From positions 186,001-250,000 of the forward strand of contig NZ_QXTF01000001.1 in assembly GCF_003583725.1 (NCBI RefSeq): a DNA stretch of 64,000 bases, read 5' to 3'. Position numbers and translations under genes: made by a program. The stretch comes from Sphingomonas edaphi. Lineage in GTDB: Bacteria; Pseudomonadota; Alphaproteobacteria; Sphingomonadales; Sphingomonadaceae. Positions 17,201 to 26,299 of this stretch are shown in pieces. How positions within the stretch are numbered: position 1 is the stretch's first letter; every line of letters starts with the position of its first letter. The notes below the pieces were generated by a model. It was not told the DNA's origin, did no database searches, and saw nothing but the letters and a program-made list of their open reading frames with translations.

Positions 17201-19024
17201 ATGCCCGACTTACCTCTGCCAGACCAGCCCGCGATCGTCGTCACTGCGTCGAGGTCGCCCGAAACCGTCCAATCCAGCTTCGCCGGCGTGACCGTCATTC
17301 ACGCGGAGCGCATCGAACGGCTCGGTAGCCCTTTAGCGATCGACGTCATTCGATTGGCGCCATCCGCTGCCGTATCGGAAAGTGGTCCGACCGGTTCGCA
17401 GGCTCAGCTGCGTATCCGGGGCGCGGAGGCCAATCACAGTCTTCTTTTCGTCGACGGCATCAGGGCGAACGATCCCGCAGCGGGTAATGAACCCCGCTTC
17501 GAGTTGCTCAACGCCGATCTCGCTGATCGCATCACCCTGGTTAGGGGACCGCAGTCCGCCTTGTGGGGGTCAGAAGCCATCGGCGGCGTGGTGTCAGTGG
17601 ACGGAAAGCCCGCCGGGACTGGGACGACTCAGGGGCAGGTGGAAGCTGGCAGCCATTCCAGTTGGCGAGCTTCCCTTAGTTCGGCGGTCGGCACCGCAGA
17701 TCGGGGTCTGGCATTTGGCCTGGCGGGCCAGGGCAGCGACGGCGTCGACGCTTATCAGGGTGATGGCGAGCGCGACGGGTATCGCAACCTCTCCATGCGC
17801 GCGTCCGGTCGGTTCGGCATATCACCGGCGTTCGTATTGGGCGGGTCTGCCTTTGCGACCGCTGGTTACAGCCAGTTCGATGGTTATGATCCGGACACCT
17901 TTCAGCGGGCTGACACGCTGGACGAAAGCCGCAACCGCATTGCCGCCGGTCGGCTCTATGCCGAATATGGCCGACGCGACGCCGGTTATGCTGCGCTATC
18001 CGCGAGCCTGCTTGGATCGTCGAACCGCAACATGTTGGACGGCTCGCTCATCAACAAAAGCTGGGCTGATCGGCGATCCATTACTCTGGAGAGCGGCTAT
18101 CGGTTTGGAAAGCATCGATTCATTGCAGCGCTGGAAACGGAAACGGAGAAATTCCATGCGCGCGACGAGAATAGTTTTGGCCTGACAAACCAGGACCGTT
18201 CACGCCGCCATCATTCGCTTACGGCCGAGTGGCGGGGCGGCAGTTTTGGTCCGATTTCGGCCGACGTTGCCGTGCGACATGACCAATTTTCCCGGTTCAA
18301 GGACGCAACAAGTCTTCGCGCCGCGATGAAGGTCAACTTTACAGAGGGCATGACAGTAATCGCGACTTATGGAGAAGGGATCGCTCAGCCGACCTTCTTC
18401 GACCTATATGGGTATTTCCCGGGATTTTTCGTGGGCAATCCGTCGTTGAGGCCGGAGAAGTCGCGCGGCTGGGAGATTGCCGGGCGAGTGGCACGCGGTC
18501 ATTTTTCTGCTGCTGCCACCTATTTCCATCAGCGCCTCAAGGATGAGATCGTCGACAGTTCCGATTTCTCCAGCACCCTCAACGCGAATGGTGTCAGCCG
18601 TCGGCACGGCGTGGAGTTCGAAGCGAACTGGGCTCCCTCCCCGTTGGCACGACTGTCAGCCAACTACTCTTACCTCGATGCGACCGAGCGCAAATTCCAT
18701 TCAATGCCCGCGACGATCGAGCAGCGTCGGCCAAAACATAGCGGTTCTATCTCGGCGGACGGAGAGGCGGGCCGGTGGACCTATGGGGCATCTCTCACCT
18801 TCGTCGGCCGTCATCGCGATCGACGCGACAGCGCGCCATATGACCTCGTCAATCTCCAAAGCTACTGGCTCGCAAATGCGCGAGCGGCTTATGCGATCAA
18901 CGAGACGGTTCAGCTGAGCGTTCGCCTGGCCAACATGATCGGCAACCAGAACCAGGATCTGGTTGGCTATCGAACTGAAGGAAGGACCATTCATGCCGGT
19001 CTCCGTTTCGCTCTCGATCGCTAG
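17201..19024 (+). CDS. btuB: TonB-dependent vitamin B12 receptor BtuB
   Basis: 607 residues from ATG 17201, where AAGGA (17191-17195) is five bases upstream. A TonB-box-like segment AIVVTASRSPETVQ is followed by the plug (GVTVIHAERIERLG ... LRIRGAEANHSLLFVDGIRANDP ... LVRGPQSALWGSEAIGGVVSV) and a barrel ending in GLRFALDR. The size matches mature E. coli BtuB. Oddly, no signal peptide is encoded: the chain begins MPDLPLPDQPAIVV, and no hydrophobic leader exists in the three forward frames back to the riboswitch. An in-frame ATG at 17177 adds only MSWNGRIE. The cobalamin riboswitch upstream and btuCD downstream give the substrate. Confidence 0.9.
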   Translation: MPDLPLPDQPAIVVTASRSPETVQSSFAGVTVIHAERIERLGSPLAIDVIRLAPSAAVSESGPTGSQAQLRIRGAEANHSLLFVDGIRANDPAAGNEPRFELLNADLADRITLVRGPQSALWGSEAIGGVVSVDGKPAGTGTTQGQVEAGSHSSWRASLSSAVGTADRGLAFGLAGQGSDGVDAYQGDGERDGYRNLSMRASGRFGISPAFVLGGSAFATAGYSQFDGYDPDTFQRADTLDESRNRIAAGRLYAEYGRRDAGYAALSASLLGSSNRNMLDGSLINKSWADRRSITLESGYRFGKHRFIAALETETEKFHARDENSFGLTNQDRSRRHHSLTAEWRGGSFGPISADVAVRHDQFSRFKDATSLRAAMKVNFTEGMTVIATYGEGIAQPTFFDLYGYFPGFFVGNPSLRPEKSRGWEIAGRVARGHFSAAATYFHQRLKDEIVDSSDFSSTLNANGVSRRHGVEFEANWAPSPLARLSANYSYLDATERKFHSMPATIEQRRPKHSGSISADGEAGRWTYGASLTFVGRHRDRRDSAPYDLVNLQSYWLANARAAYAINETVQLSVRLANMIGNQNQDLVGYRTEGRTIHAGLRFALDR

Positions 19025-19742
19025 CCAGATCATCCGGGTGACGTCACTGAACCTGTGCACGGACGAATATCTACTGCTGCTTGCCCGGCCTTACGAAATC
19101 GCTAGCCTCAGCAGATTGGCCGGCGACCGGTTGGATTCCGTTCTGTGGCGCCGCGCAAATGGCATCGCCTCAAATAGCGGCGACCTCGAAAGCGCAATTT
19201 CGACACGGCCGACTATCGTCCTAACAATGAGCGGCGGTGGGAAGGCAAGCGCTGAGATTGCCAGCCGCATGGGGCTTCGATCTATCGATCTCCCCACCCC
19301 GCAATCTCCGGCAGACGTTGCGCGCAACATGGAACGTGTTGCGGGGCTGCTCGGTCACCCAGAGCGCGCCCGACCGTGGTTGCAGCGGTTTCACAAGCTG
19401 TCAGCCGCCCGGCAGGCGCAGCTTGACGCCATCCTCCTCAATCAGGGTGGTTACAGTACCGGACCTGATACCCTCGCAGGCAAATGGATGAAGCTTGCGG
19501 GCCTGCGACAGCGTCCGCTTCCCGGCGGCAGGGCAACGTTAGAAATGATGGCGATCCACCCGCCATCCGTTGTGCTGCTTTCCAATTATCGTCGGCGGCA
19601 GGCATCACTGGGGCAGAGATGGCTGGCACATCCACTTGCAAGCCCGGCTGGTTCAAAAATCGTCGAAACCGATGGCAGGCCTTGGACCTGCGCTGGCCCA
19701 ATAATGCTTGACGAAATCGATCGCCTCAGGGCCAGACTGTGA
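18993..19742 (+). CDS. B12 ABC transporter substrate-binding protein (BtuF-like)
   Basis: About 249 residues from ATG 18993, with GAAGGA six bases upstream, overlapping the end of btuB by 32 bases. It is a class III periplasmic-binding fold: IIRVTSLNLCTDEYLLLLA begins the first lobe, followed by SNSGDLESAISTRPTIVLTMSGGG and a long linking helix (ARNMERVAGLLGHPERARPWLQRFHKL). The export signal is weak: only MPVSVSLSIASQ precedes the first core strand, with no positive n-region. It delivers cobalamin to BtuCD. The role is set by context and fold. Confidence 0.85.
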   Translation: MPVSVSLSIASQIIRVTSLNLCTDEYLLLLARPYEIASLSRLAGDRLDSVLWRRANGIASNSGDLESAISTRPTIVLTMSGGGKASAEIASRMGLRSIDLPTPQSPADVARNMERVAGLLGHPERARPWLQRFHKLSAARQAQLDAILLNQGGYSTGPDTLAGKWMKLAGLRQRPLPGGRATLEMMAIHPPSVVLLSNYRRRQASLGQRWLAHPLASPAGSKIVETDGRPWTCAGPIMLDEIDRLRARL

Positions 19743-20695
19743 AGAAAATCATAGCCTTGGCAGCCATTCTTGCAGTCGCACTGCATCTCGCGCTACCATG
19801 GCATTCCCTTCGAGCTGCATGGGACATCGATCCTGATCTCGGCCGATTGCTTCTGCTCGAATTGCGACTGCCCCGAGTCCTGCTCGCCCTCGGATATGGG
19901 GCGGCCCTCGGCGTTGCCGGTGCCGCCCTGCAAGCCGTCTTCGCAAATCCGCTCGCCTCACCCGATATCAGCGGAGCATCGACCGGTGCCGCTCTGGGGG
20001 CAGTCCTGGGTGGTTATTGGCTGGGCCTCACCCAGCCGCTCGCGTTGGCCGCCTGTGGCGCCGCTGGCGCTCTTGCGGCGCTGGCACTCCTGATTGTGCT
20101 CGCTGGCAGACGGGCGGAGCCTGCGACGCTTTTGCTGGCGGGTCTGGCAATCTCTTTGGCGGCCGGGGCAGTTACCAGTCTCGCGCTTGCGCTTGCCCCA
20201 TCCCCGTTCGCTTTTTACGACTCGTTCGACTGGTTGATGGGCAGCTTCGTCGATCGCAGTTTTGGCCAAGTGGCCGCTGCCCTTCTCCCCGCGACCGTCG
20301 CTGTCCTTCTTTTGCTTCGCCGGGCATCAGCACTCGACCTGTTCGCCTTGGGCGAAGACGTGGCGGCGTCGAGCGGTCTTCGACCTCGGAAGCTTTCCTT
20401 GGAAGTCATTGCATTGTCCGCCGTCGCCGTCGGTGCGTGCGTTGCGGTTGCAGGCGCGATCGGCTTCGTGGGCCTTATCGCACCCGTCCTTGCCCGCAAA
20501 CTCAGTCGCGGACACCCGGGACGAGCGATGGCGCCAGCCGCCATCATCGGGGCGCTCCTGTTGGTTTGCGCGGATCTGATTGTCCGCGCCGTGCCGCTTG
20601 ATCGCCCCATACCGGTCGGCGTTCTGACAGCGCTGCTTGGAACGCCCTTGTTCATCTGGCTAGTCGTCGGAATGCGTCGGAGTATGACGGCATGA
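19739..20695 (+). CDS. btuC: Cobalamin ABC transporter permease BtuC (FecCD family)
   Basis: 318 residues with about eight to ten hydrophobic helices and the FecCD signatures RLPRVLLALGYGAALGVAGAALQ, NPLASPDISGASTGAALGAVLGG and GAIGFVGLIAPVLARKL (the coupling helix that contacts the ATPase). The start is GTG 19739, overlapping the previous stop as GTGA. It forms the inner-membrane channel with BtuD. Confidence 0.93.
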   Translation: MKKIIALAAILAVALHLALPWHSLRAAWDIDPDLGRLLLLELRLPRVLLALGYGAALGVAGAALQAVFANPLASPDISGASTGAALGAVLGGYWLGLTQPLALAACGAAGALAALALLIVLAGRRAEPATLLLAGLAISLAAGAVTSLALALAPSPFAFYDSFDWLMGSFVDRSFGQVAAALLPATVAVLLLLRRASALDLFALGEDVAASSGLRPRKLSLEVIALSAVAVGACVAVAGAIGFVGLIAPVLARKLSRGHPGRAMAPAAIIGALLLVCADLIVRAVPLDRPIPVGVLTALLGTPLFIWLVVGMRRSMTA

Positions 20696-21420
20696 CGTCA
20701 TTGGTCGCCCGAGGGCTGGCGCTTGCAACCCGGCTTCACCCGACAGATCTTGTCATTAGTGACCCAAGCCTGGTTGCCCTTGTCGGTCCCAACGGCGGCG
20801 GCAAAACGAGCTTGCTGCGATCCATTGCTCGTGTCGAAAATGCCGCCGGCAATGTATTTGTCGATGGAGAATGCGTCGATGGGACACCACCGGCGCGTCG
20901 GCGCCGTCTGCTGTCCTTCATGCCGGCTTCGCGTGATATTACATGGCCCATACCCGTCCGCGATCTGCTCGGCTTGGGTGCAGACGCAGAAGATCCAAGT
21001 CGAATTGAGGCGTTGCTGCATACCTTGGAACTGGACCTTCTCGCTGATCGTCCCGTCAATCAGCTGTCAACCGGCGAGAGGGCACGAGTGCTAATGGCGC
21101 GGGCAATGGCTTCCCACCCCAAGCTCATTCTCCTTGATGAACCCCTGTCGAACCTCGATCCTTACTGGGTCATTCGCTTTCTGGAGATTTTCAGGCAGGC
21201 GGTGCATGCCGGGAAAATCCTGATCGTTTCCGTGCACGACCTTTCGCAATTGCGGCACTTCGACCGTGCGATCTTGGTTGCGGACGGCGCCGTTCAACTA
21301 GACAAAGCGCCCGCCGAACTGCTGTCCGACGAGCGCTTTGAGAATATTTTTCGGATTACCTTGGCAGGCGCCGATGAATGGACCGTCAAGCAGCCGGCGG
21401 ATCAGCGATCATTGCGGTGA
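20692..21420 (+). CDS. btuD: Cobalamin ABC transporter ATPase BtuD
   Basis: 242 residues. Walker [10 protein letters not shown] lies at 32-40, the signature [14 protein letters not shown] near 124, Walker [13 protein letters not shown] near 145, and the switch His in VSVHDLSQ near 180. The ATG overlaps the btuC stop by 4 bases. It powers uptake through BtuC. Its 3' end overlaps fabZ on the other strand by 35 bases, so the two operons converge with no spacer for a terminator. Confidence 0.93.
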   Translation: MTSLVARGLALATRLHPTDLVISDPSLVALVGPNGGGKTSLLRSIARVENAAGNVFVDGECVDGTPPARRRRLLSFMPASRDITWPIPVRDLLGLGADAEDPSRIEALLHTLELDLLADRPVNQLSTGERARVLMARAMASHPKLILLDEPLSNLDPYWVIRFLEIFRQAVHAGKILIVSVHDLSQLRHFDRAILVADGAVQLDKAPAELLSDERFENIFRITLAGADEWTVKQPADQRSLR

Positions 21421-21862
21421 AGTTAGCTTCTGCCGCGAGCTTTCCGTTCACCGACGCCCGTCCAGCGAACTTGCAGACACTTGATCGTTTCTGGACGAAT
21501 TCGACGTCGAGCTGAAGAAGGCATCCGGGCTCCACAGGTGTGCGGAACTTAGCGCCGTCGATCGCCATGAAATATACCAGCTTCCCGCTGTTCGCGAGGC
21601 CAAGACTTTCGACCGCAAGCACACCTGCGGCCTGCGCAAGCGCTTCGACGATCAACACGCCCGGCATGATCGGCCTTCCGGGGAAATGCCCCTGGAAGAA
21701 GCCTTCATTCATGCTGACCGCCTTGATAGCTGAGATCGACTTGTCGACGACCAAGCTCTCGACCCGGTCCACCAGCAGCATCGGGTACCGATGCGGCAAC
21801 GCCGCCATCACCCGCCGAACGTCCAGCGGTCCAATGGCGGCGTCAGAAGCAGCTTCGATCAT
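21386..21862 (-). CDS. fabZ: 3-hydroxyacyl-ACP dehydratase FabZ
   Basis: 158 residues. Hot-dog fold enzyme that dehydrates 3-hydroxyacyl-ACP in fatty acid elongation. The catalytic His H59 lies in [16 protein letters not shown] and Glu E73 in [22 protein letters not shown] near 22 is the family N-terminal motif. It is the last gene of the bamA operon and overlaps the skp-like gene by 4 bases. Lipid A genes often follow in other bacteria, but here btuD meets it head-on. Confidence 0.96.
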   Translation of the reverse strand: MIEAASDAAIGPLDVRRVMAALPHRYPMLLVDRVESLVVDKSISAIKAVSMNEGFFQGHFPGRPIMPGVLIVEALAQAAGVLAVESLGLANSGKLVYFMAIDGAKFRTPVEPGCLLQLDVEFVQKRSSVCKFAGRASVNGKLAAEANFTAMIADPPAA

Positions 21863-22443
21863 CGGCCCTGCGGCGTCTGCTGCGCGGGCTGCGCCGGAGC
21901 CGTCGTTACAACACTAGTCAGAGCCGAGTTGAGTGCGGCGAGTACATCGTTCGTGATATCGAGCGTCGTGGCGTAGCGAAGTGCCGCTCCGCTATCCATC
22001 AGCACGTTGGCGCCGCGGCGTTCCATCGCTGGCTGAAGCAGCGGGACGAGCTTCGCGTTAACCTGCTGGCTGATGTAGGCCTGGTTACGCTGTATCTGCG
22101 CCTGCTGACGCTCCAACTCCTGCGCTGCACTGGCCTCTTTCTGCTGGAACGCCTGGATCCGGGCGGTGAGCGCGGCGTCAGGCTGCTTTCCCTTGAGCGC
22201 CTGCACTGCCGTTGTCAGCGACTGCCGTTCCGGCTGCAGCTGCTGAGTCAGCGTGTTGCGACGGTTGGTGAAGGCCGTCACCTGCGATTGAAGAGCAGTC
22301 GCGGCAGTACGGCAGGCGTTACACTCCCGACCGACGCGATCGAGGTCGACAACCGCGATTGCGGCCGCCGGAACACGTTGCGCCAATGCCGGAGTGGCAA
22401 GGACGGTTGCTGCGACAAGCGCAGCTGCAAGACGGGTCATCAT
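21859..22443 (-). CDS. OmpH/Skp-family periplasmic chaperone
   Basis: 194 residues. Signal peptide [21 protein letters not shown], then a short strand ([18 protein letters not shown]) and a long Gln/Ala-rich coiled coil (about 45-130), as in the tentacles of Skp. Such proteins hold unfolded outer-membrane proteins for BamA, which is the gene directly upstream (one-base overlap). A Cys pair (ECNAC, about 40-44) at the start of the helix is unusual. The C-terminal tail is Gln/Pro/Ala-rich. Confidence 0.9.
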   Translation of the reverse strand: MMTRLAAALVAATVLATPALAQRVPAAAIAVVDLDRVGRECNACRTAATALQSQVTAFTNRRNTLTQQLQPERQSLTTAVQALKGKQPDAALTARIQAFQQKEASAAQELERQQAQIQRNQAYISQQVNAKLVPLLQPAMERRGANVLMDSGAALRYATTLDITNDVLAALNSALTSVVTTAPAQPAQQTPQGR

Positions 22444-25088
22444 CAGAATTGGGTCCCTACGTTGAATGAGAAGAGCTTGGTTTCATCGCCCTTCTGGGTG
22501 ACGAGCGCCTTGGCCAGATCGAGGCGTAGCGGGCCGAAAGGCGAAACCCAGTTGACACCGATACCGACCGAAACGCGTGGCTTGGGTGAGTTGCCGCGGA
22601 AAAACTCCTTGAAACCGCCGACAAACGTCGTCCCATCGGGGCACGGCACGCCAAGCACAGCGTCCGGGTCAGTGTCGTCCGTCGCAGGCGTGACGCAGAG
22701 GCCCAGCCTTTCCCCAGCCAGCTCGGGCGTCTTGAGACCCCATACGGAGCCGATGTCGAGAAATGCTGACGGCCTGAGGCCGAGGCTCTTGAGTCCGGAA
22801 CTGGTCGGGAACTCAACTTCTAGGCGCCCCATATAATAAGCGCGACCACCTAGCGAATCGCTGACCACATTATCGTCCGACGTGTCGAGGTTTCCGTCGG
22901 TGTCAGCGTAGCGATAGCGCTGGATCCTGGGCCCGATGCCGCGAATATCGAAACCACGCATTTGGGCCCCGAAAAACCGATCGTTCAACCTGATAGCGTC
23001 GCGGAACGGCCCCGGAGAATCCTGCAGCGGATGGATATAGCCACCCTCTAGGTGAGCGGACAGCACGAAACCTTTTGGCAGGGCAATGTACTTGGTCGCA
23101 TCTGCCTGGGTACGCAGATACTTCACGTCGCCGCCAAGACCCGCAAACTGTTGGGACAGCACAAGCCGCTGACCCCGCGTCGCCCGAATGCTGTTCGTGT
23201 TGTCGAAGGCTAGCGTATAGCCAATCGACGAAGTCACACGGCTTCCGAGTTCGTCGCAGAGATACTGGCTGGACAGGTTGGGATTGCACTCACGGTCGCC
23301 ATCGCCGTCGGTATCAGAAAAGAACGTATCCTTGTTCAGTGTAATATTGTCGAGAACAAGCGAGTAGCGCGTCCCGAACGTCACATATTCCGTGACCGGG
23401 AAGCCGAGCCGTATTCCGCCGCCCGTCGACGTTTGGCCGTAGGTGCGGTTGCGCTCGTTACCGATAAAATTGAAGCTGTTGTAATCGCGCCGGTAAATCT
23501 CGCCACCCAGCAGGATCGCCTTGTCGAAGAGGTAGGGCTCGGTGAAACCGAGCTGGATGGACTTCGAATAGCGGGAGTAGTTGACCCCGGCCGAAAGCTG
23601 CTGCCCCTTACCCATGAAATTGCGCTGGGCGATGGACGCGGAAACGATGAAACGTTCCAGGCTTGAATAACCAGCTGAAAGCTGGAGTTCACCGGTCGAT
23701 TTCTCCTCGACGTCCAAGTTGAGAACGACGCGGTCGGCAGATGAGCCCTGCGCCTGCTTGATCTCGAGGTTTTCCTGGAAGAAACCGAGGCTCTGGATAC
23801 GATCCTGGCTACGCTTCACCTTGAAAGAGTTGAAGGCATCCCCCTCGTTGAGACGAAACTCCCGCCGGATCACCTTGTCCCGCGTGACGGTGTTGCCCTG
23901 GATGTTGATCCGCTCGACGTAGACGCGCGGCGACTCCGCTACGCGCAGCGTCAGATTCATCAGCTTCTTTTCGGCGTCACGATCATAGGACGGCGAAACG
24001 TCCGCGAACGCATAGCCCTGCGCGCCCGCTACTTCGTTCAGTCCGGTGACAGTGTCTTCGACGAGCTTGGCGTTGAACCAATCGCCCGGCCGGATTTTTA
24101 CCAGCGACAGGACCCGCGCGTCGTTGAAGTCGCGAAGTTGGCTCTCGGCTTCAACCGTGCCGAACTTATACCGAGGCCCTTCTTCAACCACGTAAGTGAT
24201 GATGAAATCCTGACGGTCAGGAGTAAGCTCTGCCAGCGCCGACACGACGCGGAAGTCAGCATATCCCTCGGTCAGATAGAAAGCGCGCAGCTTCTGCTGG
24301 TCAGCAGCCAGCCGGTCCGGGTCATAGCTGTCATTCGACTTGATGAACCCGAGCAAGCCGCCTGCCTGCTTTGTAAACATCTCCTTGCGAAGCCGGCCGT
24401 CGTCATACTGCTCGTTACCAATGATGTTGATCGCACGAACCTTGGACTTGTCGCCTTCGGTGATTTCAAACACCAGATCGACGCGGTTCTGGTCCAATTG
24501 GACGATCTTCGGCTCGACCCGGGCAGCAAATCGCCCCTGCCGCCGATAAAGTTCGATGATCCGGTCAACGTCCGCCCGGACCTTCGAGCGCGTAAAGATC
24601 TGGCGAGGCGCGAGCTTTATTTCCGGCGTGATCTTGTCCGCCTTGATGCGCTTGTTGCCCTCAAGCACGATGCGGTTGATCACCGGATTTTCGCGAATGG
24701 TAATGACGAGGTTACCGGTGTCGGCACCACTGATGACGACATCGGCGAACAGTTCAGTCGCGTACAGGTCTTTCAGGGCCTGATCGAGGGTCTCGGTCGT
24801 ATATTCCTGGCCCGGAACGAGATTTGCGTAGCTACGGATCGTTTCTGGCTCGAGACGCTCAGCGCCGTCGACGCGAATGGACCGGATAGTGCCGGCTGAC
24901 TGAGCAGCCACCGTAACCGGTGTCGCCTGGGGTGCTGCCGGAGCAGGCGCCGCGGGAGCAGGCGTCGTAGGAGCTGGCGCCGCGGATGTTTCCTGAGCCC
25001 AGACCGGGGCCGCCCAGCCGCCGAGGATGGTTCCCGCGAGGAGCAGACTGCCCATCCGCTTGCTGACTACCGAATTGCTGAAAATCAC
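22443..25088 (-). CDS. bamA: Outer-membrane assembly factor BamA
   Basis: 881 residues from GTG 25088, with GGGGA about five bases upstream. The signal peptide ends near VWAQETSA. A Pro/Ala-rich spacer is followed by five POTRA domains (about 60-470; the first begins GTIRSIRVDGAERLEPETIRSY) and a 16-stranded Omp85 barrel. The conserved loop motif RGFDIRGIGPR appears here as MRGFDIRGIGPRI. The chain ends on phenylalanine (FSFNVGTQF), as a BAM substrate should. It inserts beta-barrel proteins into the outer membrane. It lies between rseP and the Skp-like chaperone. Confidence 0.97.
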   Translation of the reverse strand: MIFSNSVVSKRMGSLLLAGTILGGWAAPVWAQETSAAPAPTTPAPAAPAPAAPQATPVTVAAQSAGTIRSIRVDGAERLEPETIRSYANLVPGQEYTTETLDQALKDLYATELFADVVISGADTGNLVITIRENPVINRIVLEGNKRIKADKITPEIKLAPRQIFTRSKVRADVDRIIELYRRQGRFAARVEPKIVQLDQNRVDLVFEITEGDKSKVRAINIIGNEQYDDGRLRKEMFTKQAGGLLGFIKSNDSYDPDRLAADQQKLRAFYLTEGYADFRVVSALAELTPDRQDFIITYVVEEGPRYKFGTVEAESQLRDFNDARVLSLVKIRPGDWFNAKLVEDTVTGLNEVAGAQGYAFADVSPSYDRDAEKKLMNLTLRVAESPRVYVERINIQGNTVTRDKVIRREFRLNEGDAFNSFKVKRSQDRIQSLGFFQENLEIKQAQGSSADRVVLNLDVEEKSTGELQLSAGYSSLERFIVSASIAQRNFMGKGQQLSAGVNYSRYSKSIQLGFTEPYLFDKAILLGGEIYRRDYNSFNFIGNERNRTYGQTSTGGGIRLGFPVTEYVTFGTRYSLVLDNITLNKDTFFSDTDGDGDRECNPNLSSQYLCDELGSRVTSSIGYTLAFDNTNSIRATRGQRLVLSQQFAGLGGDVKYLRTQADATKYIALPKGFVLSAHLEGGYIHPLQDSPGPFRDAIRLNDRFFGAQMRGFDIRGIGPRIQRYRYADTDGNLDTSDDNVVSDSLGGRAYYMGRLEVEFPTSSGLKSLGLRPSAFLDIGSVWGLKTPELAGERLGLCVTPATDDTDPDAVLGVPCPDGTTFVGGFKEFFRGNSPKPRVSVGIGVNWVSPFGPLRLDLAKALVTQKGDETKLFSFNVGTQF

Positions 25089-25189
25089 GCGCGTCCCCGC
25101 CCTATGCTGATGGGCGACACCACAAAACAATGGCGCCGCAGATGATGTTCTAGCCCTGCCCCAACGCTTTCAACCAATCAAGCGCCACG

Positions 25190-26299
25190 TCACCGGAACA
25201 GTCCGAAAGAAGCCAGATCGTTGAACGTGGTAAAGACCAGCAATGCCAAGAGCATCGCCAGTCCGCCACGAAATGCCCATTCTTGCGCCCGGATGCTGAC
25301 AGGTTTCCGCCTGACCGCCTCGGCCGCGTAAAAAACAAGATGGCCGCCATCGAGCATAGGAACTGGCAAGAGGTTGATGAATCCCAGATTAATTGAAAAC
25401 AGCGCAACAAGCTGAATGAATTCGAAAAGACCGAGGCTTGCCTGCTGGCCGGCGATCTGGGCCATTTTAAGCGGCCCGCCGAGATCCTTGGTCGACCGTC
25501 GCCCGCTAATGATTTGCCAAAGTCCGTCGATCATCGAGCGAGTGAGCGCAAAGGTATAGCCCGTTGCCGCGGGAATGGCCTCAACGACGCCAACTTTCTC
25601 GAATTCCCTGCGCTCCTGGCCGATTCCCAGTCGGCCAATTCGGAAGCTCTGCCCAAACTGGTCCTTGACCTCTTCGACCTGGAGCAATGCGTCGGTTGAG
25701 GCGATTGCTTCGCCTCTCTGGTAGCGGATCGTAACCTGCTCGCCCGGACGGATCGACACGATACGCGCGATATCCTCCAGGGAGTCCGTCCCCTGCCCCG
25801 CAACGTCGAGGATGCGATCGCCAACGCGGATGCCAGCCATTTCGGCAGCGCTGCCGGGCGTTACAACCTGCGCGACGGGATTGGTCGCTGGCCGCCCAAG
25901 CGCCACGAAAAATGCGGCGAATATTGCGATCGCCAGCAGAAAGTTCGCGGCCGGACCTGCCAACACAATGAGGAATCGCTGCCACCACGGCTTGTTGTGG
26001 AACGCCACGGAGCGCTGCCCCGCGGACAGCTCAGCATCAGCGTCGGCCTGGCTCGCAGCATTCATGTCGCCGACGAATTTGACGTAGCCGCCCAGCGGCA
26101 GCCAACCGACCTTCCAGCGAGTGCCGCGCTTGTCCGACCATCCAGCGACCTCGCGGCCAAAGCCAATTGAGAACTGCTCGGCGCCCACGCCGAACCAGCG
26201 AGCGACCAGATAATGGCCAAGCTCATGGATGAAGACGAGCGGGCCAATCGCGCACAGGAAGGCGACGGCGATGAACCACAGCGGAGGCTGGTCGAACAT
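25190..26299 (-). CDS. rseP: Site-2 intramembrane protease RseP (M50)
   Basis: 369 residues. The zinc motif HELGH lies at 25-29 in the first transmembrane helix, a PDZ domain covers about 120-200 (VTPGSAAEMAGIRVGDRIL), and the second metal motif is in NLLPVPMLDGGHLVFY near 320. Hydrophobic helices flank both ends. It cleaves anti-sigma factors and leftover signal peptides inside the membrane. The ATG overlaps the dxr stop by one base (TGATG). It has a single PDZ domain where E. coli RseP has two, which is common in alphaproteobacteria. Confidence 0.96.
   Translation of the reverse strand: MFDQPPLWFIAVAFLCAIGPLVFIHELGHYLVARWFGVGAEQFSIGFGREVAGWSDKRGTRWKVGWLPLGGYVKFVGDMNAASQADADAELSAGQRSVAFHNKPWWQRFLIVLAGPAANFLLAIAIFAAFFVALGRPATNPVAQVVTPGSAAEMAGIRVGDRILDVAGQGTDSLEDIARIVSIRPGEQVTIRYQRGEAIASTDALLQVEEVKDQFGQSFRIGRLGIGQERREFEKVGVVEAIPAATGYTFALTRSMIDGLWQIISGRRSTKDLGGPLKMAQIAGQQASLGLFEFIQLVALFSINLGFINLLPVPMLDGGHLVFYAAEAVRRKPVSIRAQEWAFRGGLAMLLALLVFTTFNDLASFGLFR

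Noticed and set aside
21386-21420. Possible terminator between btuD and fabZ
   Set aside because: The two genes overlap at their 3' ends and no hairpin with a T-run is visible on either strand.
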